The notes below the pieces were generated by a model. The model saw only the letters and a program-made list of their open reading frames with translations, made no database searches and had not been told where the DNA came from. A stretch of DNA of 64,000 bases from Deinococcus ruber (GTDB lineage: Bacteria > Deinococcota > Deinococci > Deinococcales > Deinococcaceae), in the NCBI RefSeq assembly GCF_014648095.1, contig NZ_BMQL01000019.1:32371-96370 (forward strand), written 5' to 3'. The translations under genes and the position numbers were made by a program. Each line of letters begins with the position of its first letter. The stretch's first letter is position 1. This document shows, piece by piece, positions 56,593 through 63,658 of this stretch.

Positions 56593-56661
56593 ATGCAGAA
56601 CGTCCTGACCCTCTCTACCGTCGACCTAAGCCTCGTTGCCTGCATCTTCACGTTTCCCTAA
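56593..56661 (+). CDS. 22-residue leader-like peptide
   Basis: ATG 56593 is five bases after CTGGAGG, the standard strong ribosome binding site of this phage. It reads MQNVLTLSTVDLSLVACIFT then FP and TAA. It precedes a small membrane protein gene by 72 bases. It could be a leader peptide or the truncated start of a displaced gene. Confidence 0.4.
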   Translation: MQNVLTLSTVDLSLVACIFTFP

Positions 56662-56733
56662 GTCTTGTGGGGCCGAGCCTTTACGTCCCCTTCCTACGCT
56701 GAGGTGGAGAGATCTCCCCGGGAAGGAGTGCCT

Positions 56734-56919
56734 ATGATTTTTCAACTGGTTGTCGCGATCATCGTGCTGCAAGTTCTTTGTGGCGTGGCTTTCGGGCTGT
56801 ATGTGGGATATCTGGGCTGGCGAGGGCCGCGCTACGCGGCTCGCATGCAGCGAGCTTTCCGGATGCGTCCACGCCGTCACATCCCGCTGACGTTGTCCAA
56901 ATCGTCGCATCCTAACTGA
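56734..56919 (+). CDS. Small single-pass membrane protein
   Basis: Encodes 61 residues: an N-terminal transmembrane helix (IFQLVVAIIVLQVLCGVAFG) and an Arg-rich cytoplasmic tail. GAAGGAG precedes the ATG. At the start of the lysis region it could be a holin partner or a small regulator of lysis; unproven. Confidence 0.6.
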   Translation: MIFQLVVAIIVLQVLCGVAFGLYVGYLGWRGPRYAARMQRAFRMRPRRHIPLTLSKSSHPN

Positions 56920-57057
56920 CATCGTCACTTTGTTTAAACCTGCTGAAACGCGGGTCGTTTTCATGCCCGCCCTGGCTTTGCGCCTCCGCGAGGTTCTGTT
57001 GTCCTCAATAATCGATGGTCCTGACCGTTTCTATACCTTCGGTTTGTAATATTTCGT

Positions 57058-57318
57058 ATGAACCGTTTTCAAGTCATTCGTCCATACCTCCTGACGAGCT
57101 TACGGAAACGCGTGTGGATGGTCAGTCTCGCCGCGTTGATCGCGGGTGGACTGCCGTTGTATGGAGGGCTGAAGCCTGCCGTGGATCTCGCGCTGAGCAT
57201 CATCGCAGCGCTGTGTACCGCGTGTGGTATTGCTTGGTCCTCGTATCAACGGCATGCGCACGAGTTCGATGTCACCCCCTATAGAGGCAGTGATTTCACT
57301 GAGCAAATCAAGTCCTGA
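57058..57318 (+). CDS. Small membrane protein (accessory)
   Basis: Encodes 86 residues with two hydrophobic helices (MVSLAALIAGGLPLYGG and LALSIIAALCTACGIAWSSY). No ribosome binding site; TAATAT lies five bases before the ATG, close to the leaderless layout. Two TM helices, a basic N-terminus and this location would fit a holin, but the separate promoter points to a moron. Confidence 0.58.
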   Translation: MNRFQVIRPYLLTSLRKRVWMVSLAALIAGGLPLYGGLKPAVDLALSIIAALCTACGIAWSSYQRHAHEFDVTPYRGSDFTEQIKS

Positions 57319-57341
57319 GCCCACACACCTTTCCATCTGTG

Positions 57342-57365
57342 CCCCCACTTCATGTGGGGGTTTTT
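57342..57365 (+). terminator. Rho-independent terminator
   Basis: A perfect 7-bp stem CCCCCAC-TTCAT-GTGGGGG followed by T5; TTGGAGG and the next ATG follow immediately, so the terminator tail doubles as the leader of the next gene. Confidence 0.75.
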
Positions 57366-57381
57366 CATTGGAGGTTTCACC

Positions 57382-57693
57382 ATGAATCGAGTTCTTCTTC
57401 TGTCCGTTGCTGCGCTGTCCCTCGCCGCCTGTGGCCAGCAGGCTCCCCAGCCTGTGGTCGAAGTCGATCTGTTGCAGACCCGCGACTACACCTTCGCGGT
57501 CAGCCCGACCCGCACCGACGTCGAGGTCAAGCCCGGCCACCTCGGCACGACCTTCTGCTTCACCGATTCCAGGCTGGCTGGGGTGCAGGTCTGCAACAAC
57601 CTCAGCACCGGCAAGCGTGTGGTCGAGACCGGCCGCGACTTCAATGCCCAGTTCACCGCGCTCGAAGATGGGCAGACGGTCACCGCGAAGTAA
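57382..57693 (+). CDS. Small lipoprotein of the lysis region
   Basis: Encodes 103 residues. MNRVLLLSVAALSLAAC gives a lipobox with Cys17. The mature part is small, beta-rich and has two more cysteines (TTFCFTDS and QVCNNLSTGK). In phages of hosts with an outer membrane, a small lipoprotein near the endolysin may be an outer-membrane spanin; the sequence alone does not show it. Its position three bases before the next gene indicates an operon. Confidence 0.7.
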   Translation: MNRVLLLSVAALSLAACGQQAPQPVVEVDLLQTRDYTFAVSPTRTDVEVKPGHLGTTFCFTDSRLAGVQVCNNLSTGKRVVETGRDFNAQFTALEDGQTVTAK

Positions 57694-57696
57694 CGC

Positions 57697-58086
57697 GTGA
57701 AACGGCTCTTCTTGGCCCTGACCTTCGTTGCCCTGCCGGTGCTGGCGTTGGCGGCGGCTCAACTCTCGCCCCCTGCCCTGCAACCAGCACCGCTGTGCCG
57801 CGTCGAAGCGGCAGCCGTTCCCGATGACACCCCCGGCCTGTACACCGTGACAGTCCAGACCACCACTACCCTCACCGGCCAGCCCTGCCCGCCTGACGGC
57901 TACGCCCTGATCCGCCTGGAAAGCGGGCGACAGTACCCACTCTCCGCAGTCGTGCCTGGTGTGCCGTTCGTCCGCAGCGGCATTCCCTGGTACTGGCGCG
58001 TGATGTGGAGGGCGGCCAGCGGCAAAGTCTACCGGGTGCTGATTCGTGGCATGGTTTCACCCTTTCTGCTCGACGGAGGCCCATGA
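57697..58086 (+). CDS. Secreted protein of the lysis region
   Basis: Encodes 129 residues from a GTG. An N-terminal signal peptide (RLFLALTFVALPVLALAAA) precedes a small beta domain with two cysteines (LCRVEAAA, PCPPDGYALIRLESG). Probably periplasmic. Its place between a lipoprotein and holin-like proteins suggests a part in lysis or in phage exclusion. Confidence 0.62.
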   Translation: MKRLFLALTFVALPVLALAAAQLSPPALQPAPLCRVEAAAVPDDTPGLYTVTVQTTTTLTGQPCPPDGYALIRLESGRQYPLSAVVPGVPFVRSGIPWYWRVMWRAASGKVYRVLIRGMVSPFLLDGGP

Positions 58087-58095
58087 GGAGACGAC

Positions 58096-58566
58096 ATGGA
58101 ACAACAGCACAGCATCTTCCAGGGCCTCGATCTCTCCGTCATCCTCTATGCCGCCGGGATGGCGGCCCTGATCAGCGTGCTGACCACCTGGCGTTCGCGC
58201 AACGCCCAGCGAGCGCGGGGCCTGCCGCTGAGTCCGTGGCTGACGGTCATTCCGGACATGCTGATCGGTACCATCACGGGGGTGATCTTCGCGCTGGTCG
58301 GCCCGGTGCTGTACAAGCCGCTGCATTCGCTGGCGGGCATCACGACGCTGGCGGGTGCGGGCGGCGTGCTGGGACCGAAGATCTGGGACCTGATCAGCGC
58401 CCGAGGACTGGATCTCGGGCTGACGTGGCTGGCATCGGCGGTGGCCGGACCCCTCGCAGCGCTGGCGACCCGTGCCGCCGCAAAGGATGGTGACCCGAAT
58501 GGAACAAAGCCGACTCCACCCCCGCCCGCACCGCCCACACCTCCAGGAGACCCACATGGGCCGTGA
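58096..58566 (+). CDS. Holin-like membrane protein
   Basis: Encodes 156 residues with about three transmembrane segments (LSVILYAAGMAALISVLTTW; LIGTITGVIFALVGPVLY; GLTWLASAVAGPLAALATRA) and a Pro-rich cytoplasmic tail. GAGGAG precedes the ATG. Such proteins next to the endolysin are holin candidates, making lethal pores at a set time. The following gene starts inside it. Confidence 0.6.
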   Translation: MEQQHSIFQGLDLSVILYAAGMAALISVLTTWRSRNAQRARGLPLSPWLTVIPDMLIGTITGVIFALVGPVLYKPLHSLAGITTLAGAGGVLGPKIWDLISARGLDLGLTWLASAVAGPLAALATRAAAKDGDPNGTKPTPPPPAPPTPPGDPHGP

Positions 58567-58990
58567 GCGCGTGAGCCGGTTCGTCCGCACCCACACGCCC
58601 TTTCAGCCGCCGAAATTCACCGTCTGGCACGGTCTGGGCCTACTCCTCCTCATCGGTATCTTTGTGTTCACTCAGCACGCACCGGGCGTGATGGCCGACC
58701 TGAGCGGCGTCATCATCGGCAATCCGGCCACCAGTTGGCAACTGGCGATCTACGTCCGCATCACGATCATCGTGCTGGCTCTCTACGCCTTGTTCGGGGT
58801 GCGCGGCCTGCACTGGCTGATGAACATCGCGCTGCCCTGCGCCGTCGTCGGTTTTGAACTGCGGCTCGGCGAGAACCGCATTACCCACGATCCGCTGACG
58901 CTGGGCTTCGGTCTGGTGCAGCTGTTCTGCTTCCTGGTGGTGGTCCGCTTGATCACCCGCCAGCCAGATCCACCCAAGGAGCACGCATGA
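58556..58990 (+). CDS. Multi-pass membrane protein of the lysis region
   Basis: Encodes 144 residues with about four hydrophobic helices (GLGLLLLIGIFVFTQHAPG; VRITIIVLALYALFGV; WLMNIALPCAVVGFEL; GLVQLFCFLVVVRLI). AGGAGA precedes the ATG. It is a second holin/antiholin candidate, directly upstream of the endolysin and overlapping it by ATGA. Confidence 0.6.
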   Translation: MGRERVSRFVRTHTPFQPPKFTVWHGLGLLLLIGIFVFTQHAPGVMADLSGVIIGNPATSWQLAIYVRITIIVLALYALFGVRGLHWLMNIALPCAVVGFELRLGENRITHDPLTLGFGLVQLFCFLVVVRLITRQPDPPKEHA

Positions 58991-59541
58991 AACTCACTTC
59001 CCTTCTGATCGCCCAGCTCGCGTACCCTGGCATGCCTACCGTGCTGGTGGACACCTGGGCCACCAAACTCGGCGCGGTCTGCGAGGATGCCGACATTAAT
59101 ACACCGCAGCGCCTCAGCCACTTCCTTGCCCAGGTCACCCATGAGTCGGGCGGCTTTAAATACATGGTCGAGATCTGGGGACCGACGCCTGCTCAGGTAC
59201 GGTACGAAGGCCGCCTGGACCTAGGGAACACAGAGCTGGGCGACGGCTTCCGGTACCGGGGGCGCGGGCCGATGATGCTCACTGGACGAGGCAACTTTCG
59301 CATCGTCGGGCAGCGGATCGGGTACCCGCTGGAACAGCAGCCCGAGCTCGCCTCACAGATCGGCGTGGGCAGCCTGGTGGCCTGCGACTACTGGAATGCG
59401 AAGCGGCTGAACGCTCTTGCGGATCTGGGTGGGCTGACGATGGTCCCGGCCATCACGCGCATCGTCAACGGCGGCCTGAACAATCTCGATGACCGTCAGC
59501 GCCGGTACCGACTGGCCGCCAAGGCGCTGGGGTTGGCATGA
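58987..59541 (+). CDS. Endolysin, glycoside hydrolase family 19
   Basis: A 184-residue chitinase-type (GH19) lysozyme that cleaves the peptidoglycan glycan backbone. The family core is clear: SHFLAQVTHESGGF with catalytic Glu53, then YRGRGPMMLTGRGNF (about 90-104) and the late helical NGGLNNLDDRQRRYR. It lacks a signal peptide, so it depends on holins to reach the wall. It starts in an ATGA overlap with a membrane protein and ends in one with the next gene. Confidence 0.88.
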   Translation: MKLTSLLIAQLAYPGMPTVLVDTWATKLGAVCEDADINTPQRLSHFLAQVTHESGGFKYMVEIWGPTPAQVRYEGRLDLGNTELGDGFRYRGRGPMMLTGRGNFRIVGQRIGYPLEQQPELASQIGVGSLVACDYWNAKRLNALADLGGLTMVPAITRIVNGGLNNLDDRQRRYRLAAKALGLA

Positions 59542-60359
59542 AGCTCTACGGGTTCTATGGCGTGTCGTGGGGCTTTCCCGGCACGCCTGCCCAGCAGATC
59601 GCACGGCAACGGCTCGATCTGACCGCAGCGGCAGACGCGGGGTGTTCGCTGGCCCATCTGTCGCATCTGGGCAACGTCAAGGCAACCCGGCAGCTCCTCG
59701 ATCTGGCGTGGAGTCGGGGCATGAGCGTCATCCTCGAAGACCTCGGGCCGGATGATGTTCGGACACTCGCAAGTCACCCGGCGCTGCTGGCGCACTCAGT
59801 GGCCGACGACGCCAATGCCAGGCCGTTGGCGAGCGTGCAGGCGATGTGCAGCGCTGAGACGCTCACCCCACGCTACCTGTCGCACGGCCCGACCCTGGAC
59901 GATTCGCAGGCGGAGCTGTACCCGCTCGCGGAGATCATCGGGGTGCAGAGTTACGTCTATCCGAACGAACAACTGCTGGCGTCGTATCGGGTGTGGACGC
60001 AGGCCCGGAGCAACGCGGACGCTGCTGAGGTGCGGGTGTTCGGCAACTCGCAGCTGCGAAGCATCGGCTGGGGTGCGCCGACCGCCGAGCAGATCCGTGC
60101 TCAGGTTTGGGTTGCGGCGGCTACCGGGCTGGACGGGCTGCTGGGATACGCCCAGCTCGACAAGAACGGCACGATCGGCACGGGGCAGAGCAAAGCGTTT
60201 ACTCAGGCCTGCGCAGAAGTCAACGCGCTGACCTCTGGACGCGCTCAGGTGGCCCTGAGTCCCGACAGCCTGACCCTCACGGCGAACTGGCGTGCTGGGG
60301 TGAGCGTCCAGGTCGATCTCTCCGAAAAAGCCCACGTGCTGAACATCAAGCGCCGCTAA
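59538..60359 (+). CDS. TIM-barrel-like protein, possible glycoside hydrolase
   Basis: Encodes 273 residues. The pattern of a (beta/alpha) barrel is visible (LYGFYGVSWGFPGTP; GMSVILEDLGPDD; IIGVQSYVYPNEQL; GLDGLLGYAQLD), ending in a small beta domain. No catalytic pair can be assigned with confidence. Adjacent and coupled to the endolysin, it may be a second wall or surface polysaccharide enzyme. Confidence 0.58.
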   Translation: MKLYGFYGVSWGFPGTPAQQIARQRLDLTAAADAGCSLAHLSHLGNVKATRQLLDLAWSRGMSVILEDLGPDDVRTLASHPALLAHSVADDANARPLASVQAMCSAETLTPRYLSHGPTLDDSQAELYPLAEIIGVQSYVYPNEQLLASYRVWTQARSNADAAEVRVFGNSQLRSIGWGAPTAEQIRAQVWVAAATGLDGLLGYAQLDKNGTIGTGQSKAFTQACAEVNALTSGRAQVALSPDSLTLTANWRAGVSVQVDLSEKAHVLNIKRR

Positions 60360-60421
60360 ACCATCTTCGTCCTCTTCCGGCCTCATCCATCGTGGTGGGG
60401 CCGCGCCCTTTGAGGTATCGC

Positions 60422-60985
60422 ATGAAACGTATCGGTGGACTTGTCGGATTCCTGTTGGCATTCTGTTTTTTGCCCGTCGCGCTCGCACAGGTGGTCAGCA
60501 CCCAAACCCCGCCCAGTCTCTCCGGCGTGGTGGTGCCGGATTACATCTGGACGATTGCCAGCCTCGCGATTGGTTGGCTGGTCAAAGAGATCAGCAGCCC
60601 GCTCACGGCGTTGCTGAAGCGCCGCTTCGGGTTCCAGGGCAGTGCGACCCAGTACGTCTACATTCTGCTGAGCGCCCTCTTCGTCGTGGGCTTCGGCCTG
60701 GTCAGCGGAGCGTTTGGCGGTGGCTCTGCCGGGTGGTGGGCGGCACTCGGCGCCCTGGTCACAGCTGTGATCAAGGGCTTCGGTGACTACGCCAAGCTTC
60801 AGCAGGCGGCGGCCTCGACGATGCCCACCGTGAACGTTACGAACGTTGCACCGCTGGTCCTGCACCCCGCTGGCACGCTCGGTACCGAACCGCTGCACAG
60901 CGCTGACGGTCGAATCATCGGCGGCGTGAAGCCCCTCACGCCTGGGCAGCCGGTCCAGAAGACCGGACTGGAGGATCTGAAGTGA
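60422..60985 (+). CDS. Membrane protein, holin-like (first triad)
   Basis: Encodes 187 residues. A cleavable signal or first helix (GGLVGFLLAFCFLPVALAQ), then membrane segments about 38-60, 75-95 (QYVYILLSALFVVGFGLVSG) and 100-120, and a soluble C-terminus. TTGAGGT precedes the ATG. It is the first gene of a three-gene set (membrane protein, small helical protein, lipoprotein) resembling the set at 62369-63658. Confidence 0.6.
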   Translation: MKRIGGLVGFLLAFCFLPVALAQVVSTQTPPSLSGVVVPDYIWTIASLAIGWLVKEISSPLTALLKRRFGFQGSATQYVYILLSALFVVGFGLVSGAFGGGSAGWWAALGALVTAVIKGFGDYAKLQQAAASTMPTVNVTNVAPLVLHPAGTLGTEPLHSADGRIIGGVKPLTPGQPVQKTGLEDLK

Positions 60986-61146
60986 ACATTCTAGAGATCT
61001 TGAAGAAGTCGATCACCGACCCGCAGACCCTGCTGCTGGCGTTGCGCCTCGTGGCGGATCTGAGCGACGGCAACACCCGCCTGAGTGCCGAAACCCGTGG
61101 TGAGATCCAGGCGGAGATTCTGGAACTCGAAGCAGGTGTGAAATGA
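60982..61146 (+). CDS. 54-residue helical protein (first triad)
   Basis: Starts at a GTG that overlaps the preceding stop and ends in an ATGA overlap with the lipoprotein gene, which strongly supports translation. Sequence is amphipathic and helical (MNILEILKKSITDPQTLLLA; TRGEIQAEILELEAG). No family recognised. Possibly an adaptor in the same membrane complex as its neighbours. Confidence 0.62.
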   Translation: MNILEILKKSITDPQTLLLALRLVADLSDGNTRLSAETRGEIQAEILELEAGVK

Positions 61147-61490
61147 AGAAACTGCTGCTGATCCTGCCGCTGCTGTCGCTGGCTTCGTGTGCCCCACTGC
61201 TCTCGACCCTTCAAGGCACGGCAGCTACGCTGACCACGGATGGCATCAGTGTGCTGTTCGCCAACCCTGGGCCGCAGACGGCTGAAGAGGTGTCGGTGGT
61301 GCTGTACGGCCCGGTCACGGTCACGGGCGTGACGTGCATTCCCTTTAGCCGCTCATGGATCTGCCCGATCAACGATGTGCCCGCAGGCAAGGGGTTCCGG
61401 CTGCAATTCACAGGCAACCTGAACAACGCTTCGGCGTCGTTCTACACGGCCTCTAGCGGTAACAGGCCGCTGTACGTGCAACTGAAATAA
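61143..61490 (+). CDS. Small lipoprotein (first triad)
   Basis: Encodes 115 residues. MKKLLLILPLLSLASC gives a lipobox with Cys16. The mature part is beta-rich with two more cysteines spaced around CPINDVPAGKGF. The lipoprotein at 63293 shares the C-x8-11-C...DVPAGK motif and a VxLK end. Outer-membrane spanin or surface modifier are possible roles. Confidence 0.68.
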   Translation: MKKLLLILPLLSLASCAPLLSTLQGTAATLTTDGISVLFANPGPQTAEEVSVVLYGPVTVTGVTCIPFSRSWICPINDVPAGKGFRLQFTGNLNNASASFYTASSGNRPLYVQLK

Positions 61491-61521
61491 GTATTGGACA
61501 GCTTGCGCTTCCACCGGGCGA

Positions 61522-61549
61522 CACGGCTGTTTTATAACATGCATGTAAT
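61522..61549 (+). repeat. Conserved 28-bp element, copy 1
   Basis: CACGGCTGTTTTATAACATG followed by CATGTAAT matches CACGGCTGATTTGTAACCTG followed by CGTGTAAT at 63694-63721 in 24 of 28 positions. Each copy lies 30-40 bases after the stop of one of the two related lipoprotein genes. It could be a shared regulatory site or part of a duplicated 3' untranslated region. Confidence 0.6.
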
Positions 61550-61611
61550 GGAGTGCTGGTCGAGCTCCCACACCTTCTGTTCTTTAGGGGAAGGTTGAAA
61601 TCTGTCTCTAT

Positions 61612-61650
61612 GGTAGCTCAGCGTATGACGTGTTCGTGCGCTGAGCTACC
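61612..61650. terminator. 12-bp perfect hairpin
   Basis: GGTAGCTCAGCG (61612-61623) and CGCTGAGCTACC (61639-61650) enclose a 15-base loop. No T-run follows. It separates the first triad from the low-GC membrane gene and may terminate the lysis transcript with help, or insulate the next promoter. Confidence 0.45.
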
Positions 61651-61680
61651 ACCGTTATTCAGTGGGTGTAAGCTGATCTA

Positions 61681-62097
61681 ATGTCCAGCTCGTTAATGAC
61701 ATCCCTTATTAAAAATTTTATTCCACAGTTTTTTATGACTATGTCCCTGCTAGGAACATTATTATATTATGTTTTTAATCATACTTGGCCGCAAATTATA
61801 CCTGCGGCAGTATCAATTATTCTGCTGCAATCAATATTTACTAGATGTCAGCTTATCGTTGAAAGTATGGGATTTAATGACGCCGGTATCCTCACACTTA
61901 CGTTTGGTGGTATCACATTTGTGATTGCAATTATTTCTATTCCAATATTTTTGATGTCCACTCCTCTAGTCCAGTCTTTTCTAGTGTATCTCATTTCAAC
62001 TGGACTGATAGATGCTTATTTTATATACATCATTTTCAGGAAGCTCGGATTCGGATATAGAGGAAAACGGAAAGCTGGCAAGAGAAAAATTAAGTAA
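61681..62097 (+). CDS. Low-GC multi-pass membrane protein (accessory)
   Basis: Encodes 138 residues with four predicted transmembrane helices (FFMTMSLLGTLLYYVFNH; IIPAAVSIILLQSIF; GITFVIAIISIPIFLM; FLVYLISTGLIDAYFIYIIF) and a basic C-terminal tail. Base composition is strikingly AT-rich against its neighbours, so it has been acquired recently. TAAGCT lies exactly six bases before the ATG and no ribosome binding site is present (leaderless). A strong terminator follows. Typical of a moron, perhaps for superinfection exclusion. Confidence 0.68.
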   Translation: MSSSLMTSLIKNFIPQFFMTMSLLGTLLYYVFNHTWPQIIPAAVSIILLQSIFTRCQLIVESMGFNDAGILTLTFGGITFVIAIISIPIFLMSTPLVQSFLVYLISTGLIDAYFIYIIFRKLGFGYRGKRKAGKRKIK

Positions 62098-62142
62098 GAG
62101 GCACTGAGTGCCAAGTTCTAAGTAGTTTGAGTAACGGTTAAT

Positions 62143-62182
62143 GCCCCGCACCCTGCCTTCTGGCAACGGTGCGGGGCTTTTT
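62143..62182 (+). terminator. Strong rho-independent terminator
   Basis: GCCCCGCACC and GGTGCGGGGC form a 10-bp perfect stem with an inner TGCC-TTCT-GGCA helix, followed by T5. It ends the transcript of the low-GC membrane gene. Confidence 0.85.
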
Positions 62183-62368
62183 GCTATTGTCGATTCGCCT
62201 GGGAGAATGGCTCAGGTAAAGGTTGCAGCGCACCCGCTTCCGCCGACGGAGCTGGCGTGCGCTCCCTTTTATCGAAACTGCCACCCCTGAGCGTCTGTAT
62301 AGGCGCTGACTCGTAGATCCCGCTTGCCGTACCCGGTATAAGCGCAGACGCTGAAGAGCGGGGCGCTG

Positions 62369-62773
62369 GTGTCGCTGCTCAAGGCCCGCATTCCGGCGCT
62401 GCAGGGCTGGCGGGTGTTGGTGCTGTCGTTCCTGCTGTCCGAGGTGGGTTCGTACCTGCTGTTCCTGGCTGGGTGGCTGACGGACTCGACTTACACGCGC
62501 TTCACGCCACCGTGGGTGTGGCTGCTGTTCGGTCTGGTGGCGTTCGTGATCGTGTCGGGCGGGTACAACCTGCTGATGCAGCTGCTGGCGACTCGTCCGG
62601 TGGTTGCGGCTACACCGCTGCCGCTGATCGGCGCGACCCACGTGCTGTACCCAGAGCCGGGACCCGGCCGCATTCCTGCCTATGCAGACGGGCAGTTCAT
62701 TGGCTACCTCACGGCCCTTACGCCGAGCAGCCCGCATCTGGTGGCCACGACCACCTCAACGCCGCCGCGCTGA
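62369..62773 (+). CDS. Membrane protein (second triad)
   Basis: Encodes 134 residues from a GTG, with two transmembrane helices (VLVLSFLLSEVGSYLLFLAG; VWLLFGLVAFVIVSGGYNLL) and a Pro-rich, soluble C-terminus. The start is not supported by a clear ribosome binding site. Upstream 186 bases hold no recognisable gene. In order and general features it parallels the 60422 gene of the first triad. Confidence 0.58.
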   Translation: MSLLKARIPALQGWRVLVLSFLLSEVGSYLLFLAGWLTDSTYTRFTPPWVWLLFGLVAFVIVSGGYNLLMQLLATRPVVAATPLPLIGATHVLYPEPGPGRIPAYADGQFIGYLTALTPSSPHLVATTTSTPPR

Positions 62774-62840
62774 TTCCACATCTTCCGCTTCTCCTAGCTC
62801 CACCCCTCGCGGTGGGGCCGCGTTCTTTTCTGGAGGCTGT

Positions 62841-63296
62841 ATGAATCTGACGTCCCCGCTGATGCTCGCGCTGACCGCCGCGCTGGGCAGCACCGCTACC
62901 ACTCAGGACAGCGCCACCGCGCCTGCGCTGATCGCCTGGGTGAGCGAGTACGAACCGCAGCTGCTGAGTGCCGCCCAGGAACTGCTCAGCAGTCCTTTCA
63001 ACTGGGCCGAGATCGGGAAGCTGGCCGAGGTCGTCAATAAGAGCGTGCGGGTGCTGAACGGTATCTTTCAAGGCACCGACCGGGCGAAAGTCTCGCAGAC
63101 AGTCTTGGTGCTGGTGGTGCAGGAAACCATTCAACTGCTGCCGGAGCCGGAACGCACCATGGCCGGGTGGGTGCTGCCGCTGCTGCAAGACCCTGCGGTC
63201 GCCGCCGTGATCGAGGCCGCGTATCAGCGTGTCTTCGGTGTCGGGAAAGCCCCAGTCGTTGATGCGCCGGAACTACCCAGTGGCGCGGGGCTGTGA
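62841..63296 (+). CDS. Helical protein (second triad)
   Basis: Encodes 151 residues behind CTGGAGG, just after a terminator-like hairpin (CCACC/GGTGG, 62800-62815). Mostly amphipathic helices (LLSAAQELLSSPFNWAEIGK; VVNKSVRVLNGIFQGTDRAK) without a clear membrane segment except possibly the N-terminus. It parallels the 54-residue gene of the first triad in position. GTGA overlap with the lipoprotein gene. Confidence 0.6.
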   Translation: MNLTSPLMLALTAALGSTATTQDSATAPALIAWVSEYEPQLLSAAQELLSSPFNWAEIGKLAEVVNKSVRVLNGIFQGTDRAKVSQTVLVLVVQETIQLLPEPERTMAGWVLPLLQDPAVAAVIEAAYQRVFGVGKAPVVDAPELPSGAGL

Positions 63297-63658
63297 GGGG
63301 CTGGCTGCTCTCGGTTCTGGCGTTGGCCTCCCTGCTGGCTGCCTGCATGCCCAGCGTGCACACGTCGCCTGCCACTGTTCTGGAGGAGGCCACGTTCACC
63401 CAGTCAAGCGGCCCGAAGTTCGACACGCTGACCTTCGATCCCGGCAAGCTCCCGGCCTTCAGTGCAGTGGCGTACCTGTCGGGGGACGTGCTGCGGCTGA
63501 ACGACAAGCGCTGCACCGTCGTGCAGACACATGTCGAATGTCAGCTCGGGGACGTTCCTGCTGGCAAGAGTAAAGTGCTGTACGCCAGCGGAGTCAAAGC
63601 AGCGCGGGTCGAATATGGTCTGGGCGACGGCAAAACCCACGTCGTGGCGCTGAAGTAA
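63293..63658 (+). CDS. Small lipoprotein (second triad)
   Basis: Encodes 121 residues from a GTG overlapping the preceding stop. The signal MRGWLLSVLALASLLAAC places the lipidated cysteine at 18. The mature part (FSAVAYLSGDVLRLNDKRCT; CQLGDVPAGKSKVLYASG) resembles the 61143 lipoprotein. Function unknown; same options. Confidence 0.68.
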   Translation: MRGWLLSVLALASLLAACMPSVHTSPATVLEEATFTQSSGPKFDTLTFDPGKLPAFSAVAYLSGDVLRLNDKRCTVVQTHVECQLGDVPAGKSKVLYASGVKAARVEYGLGDGKTHVVALK

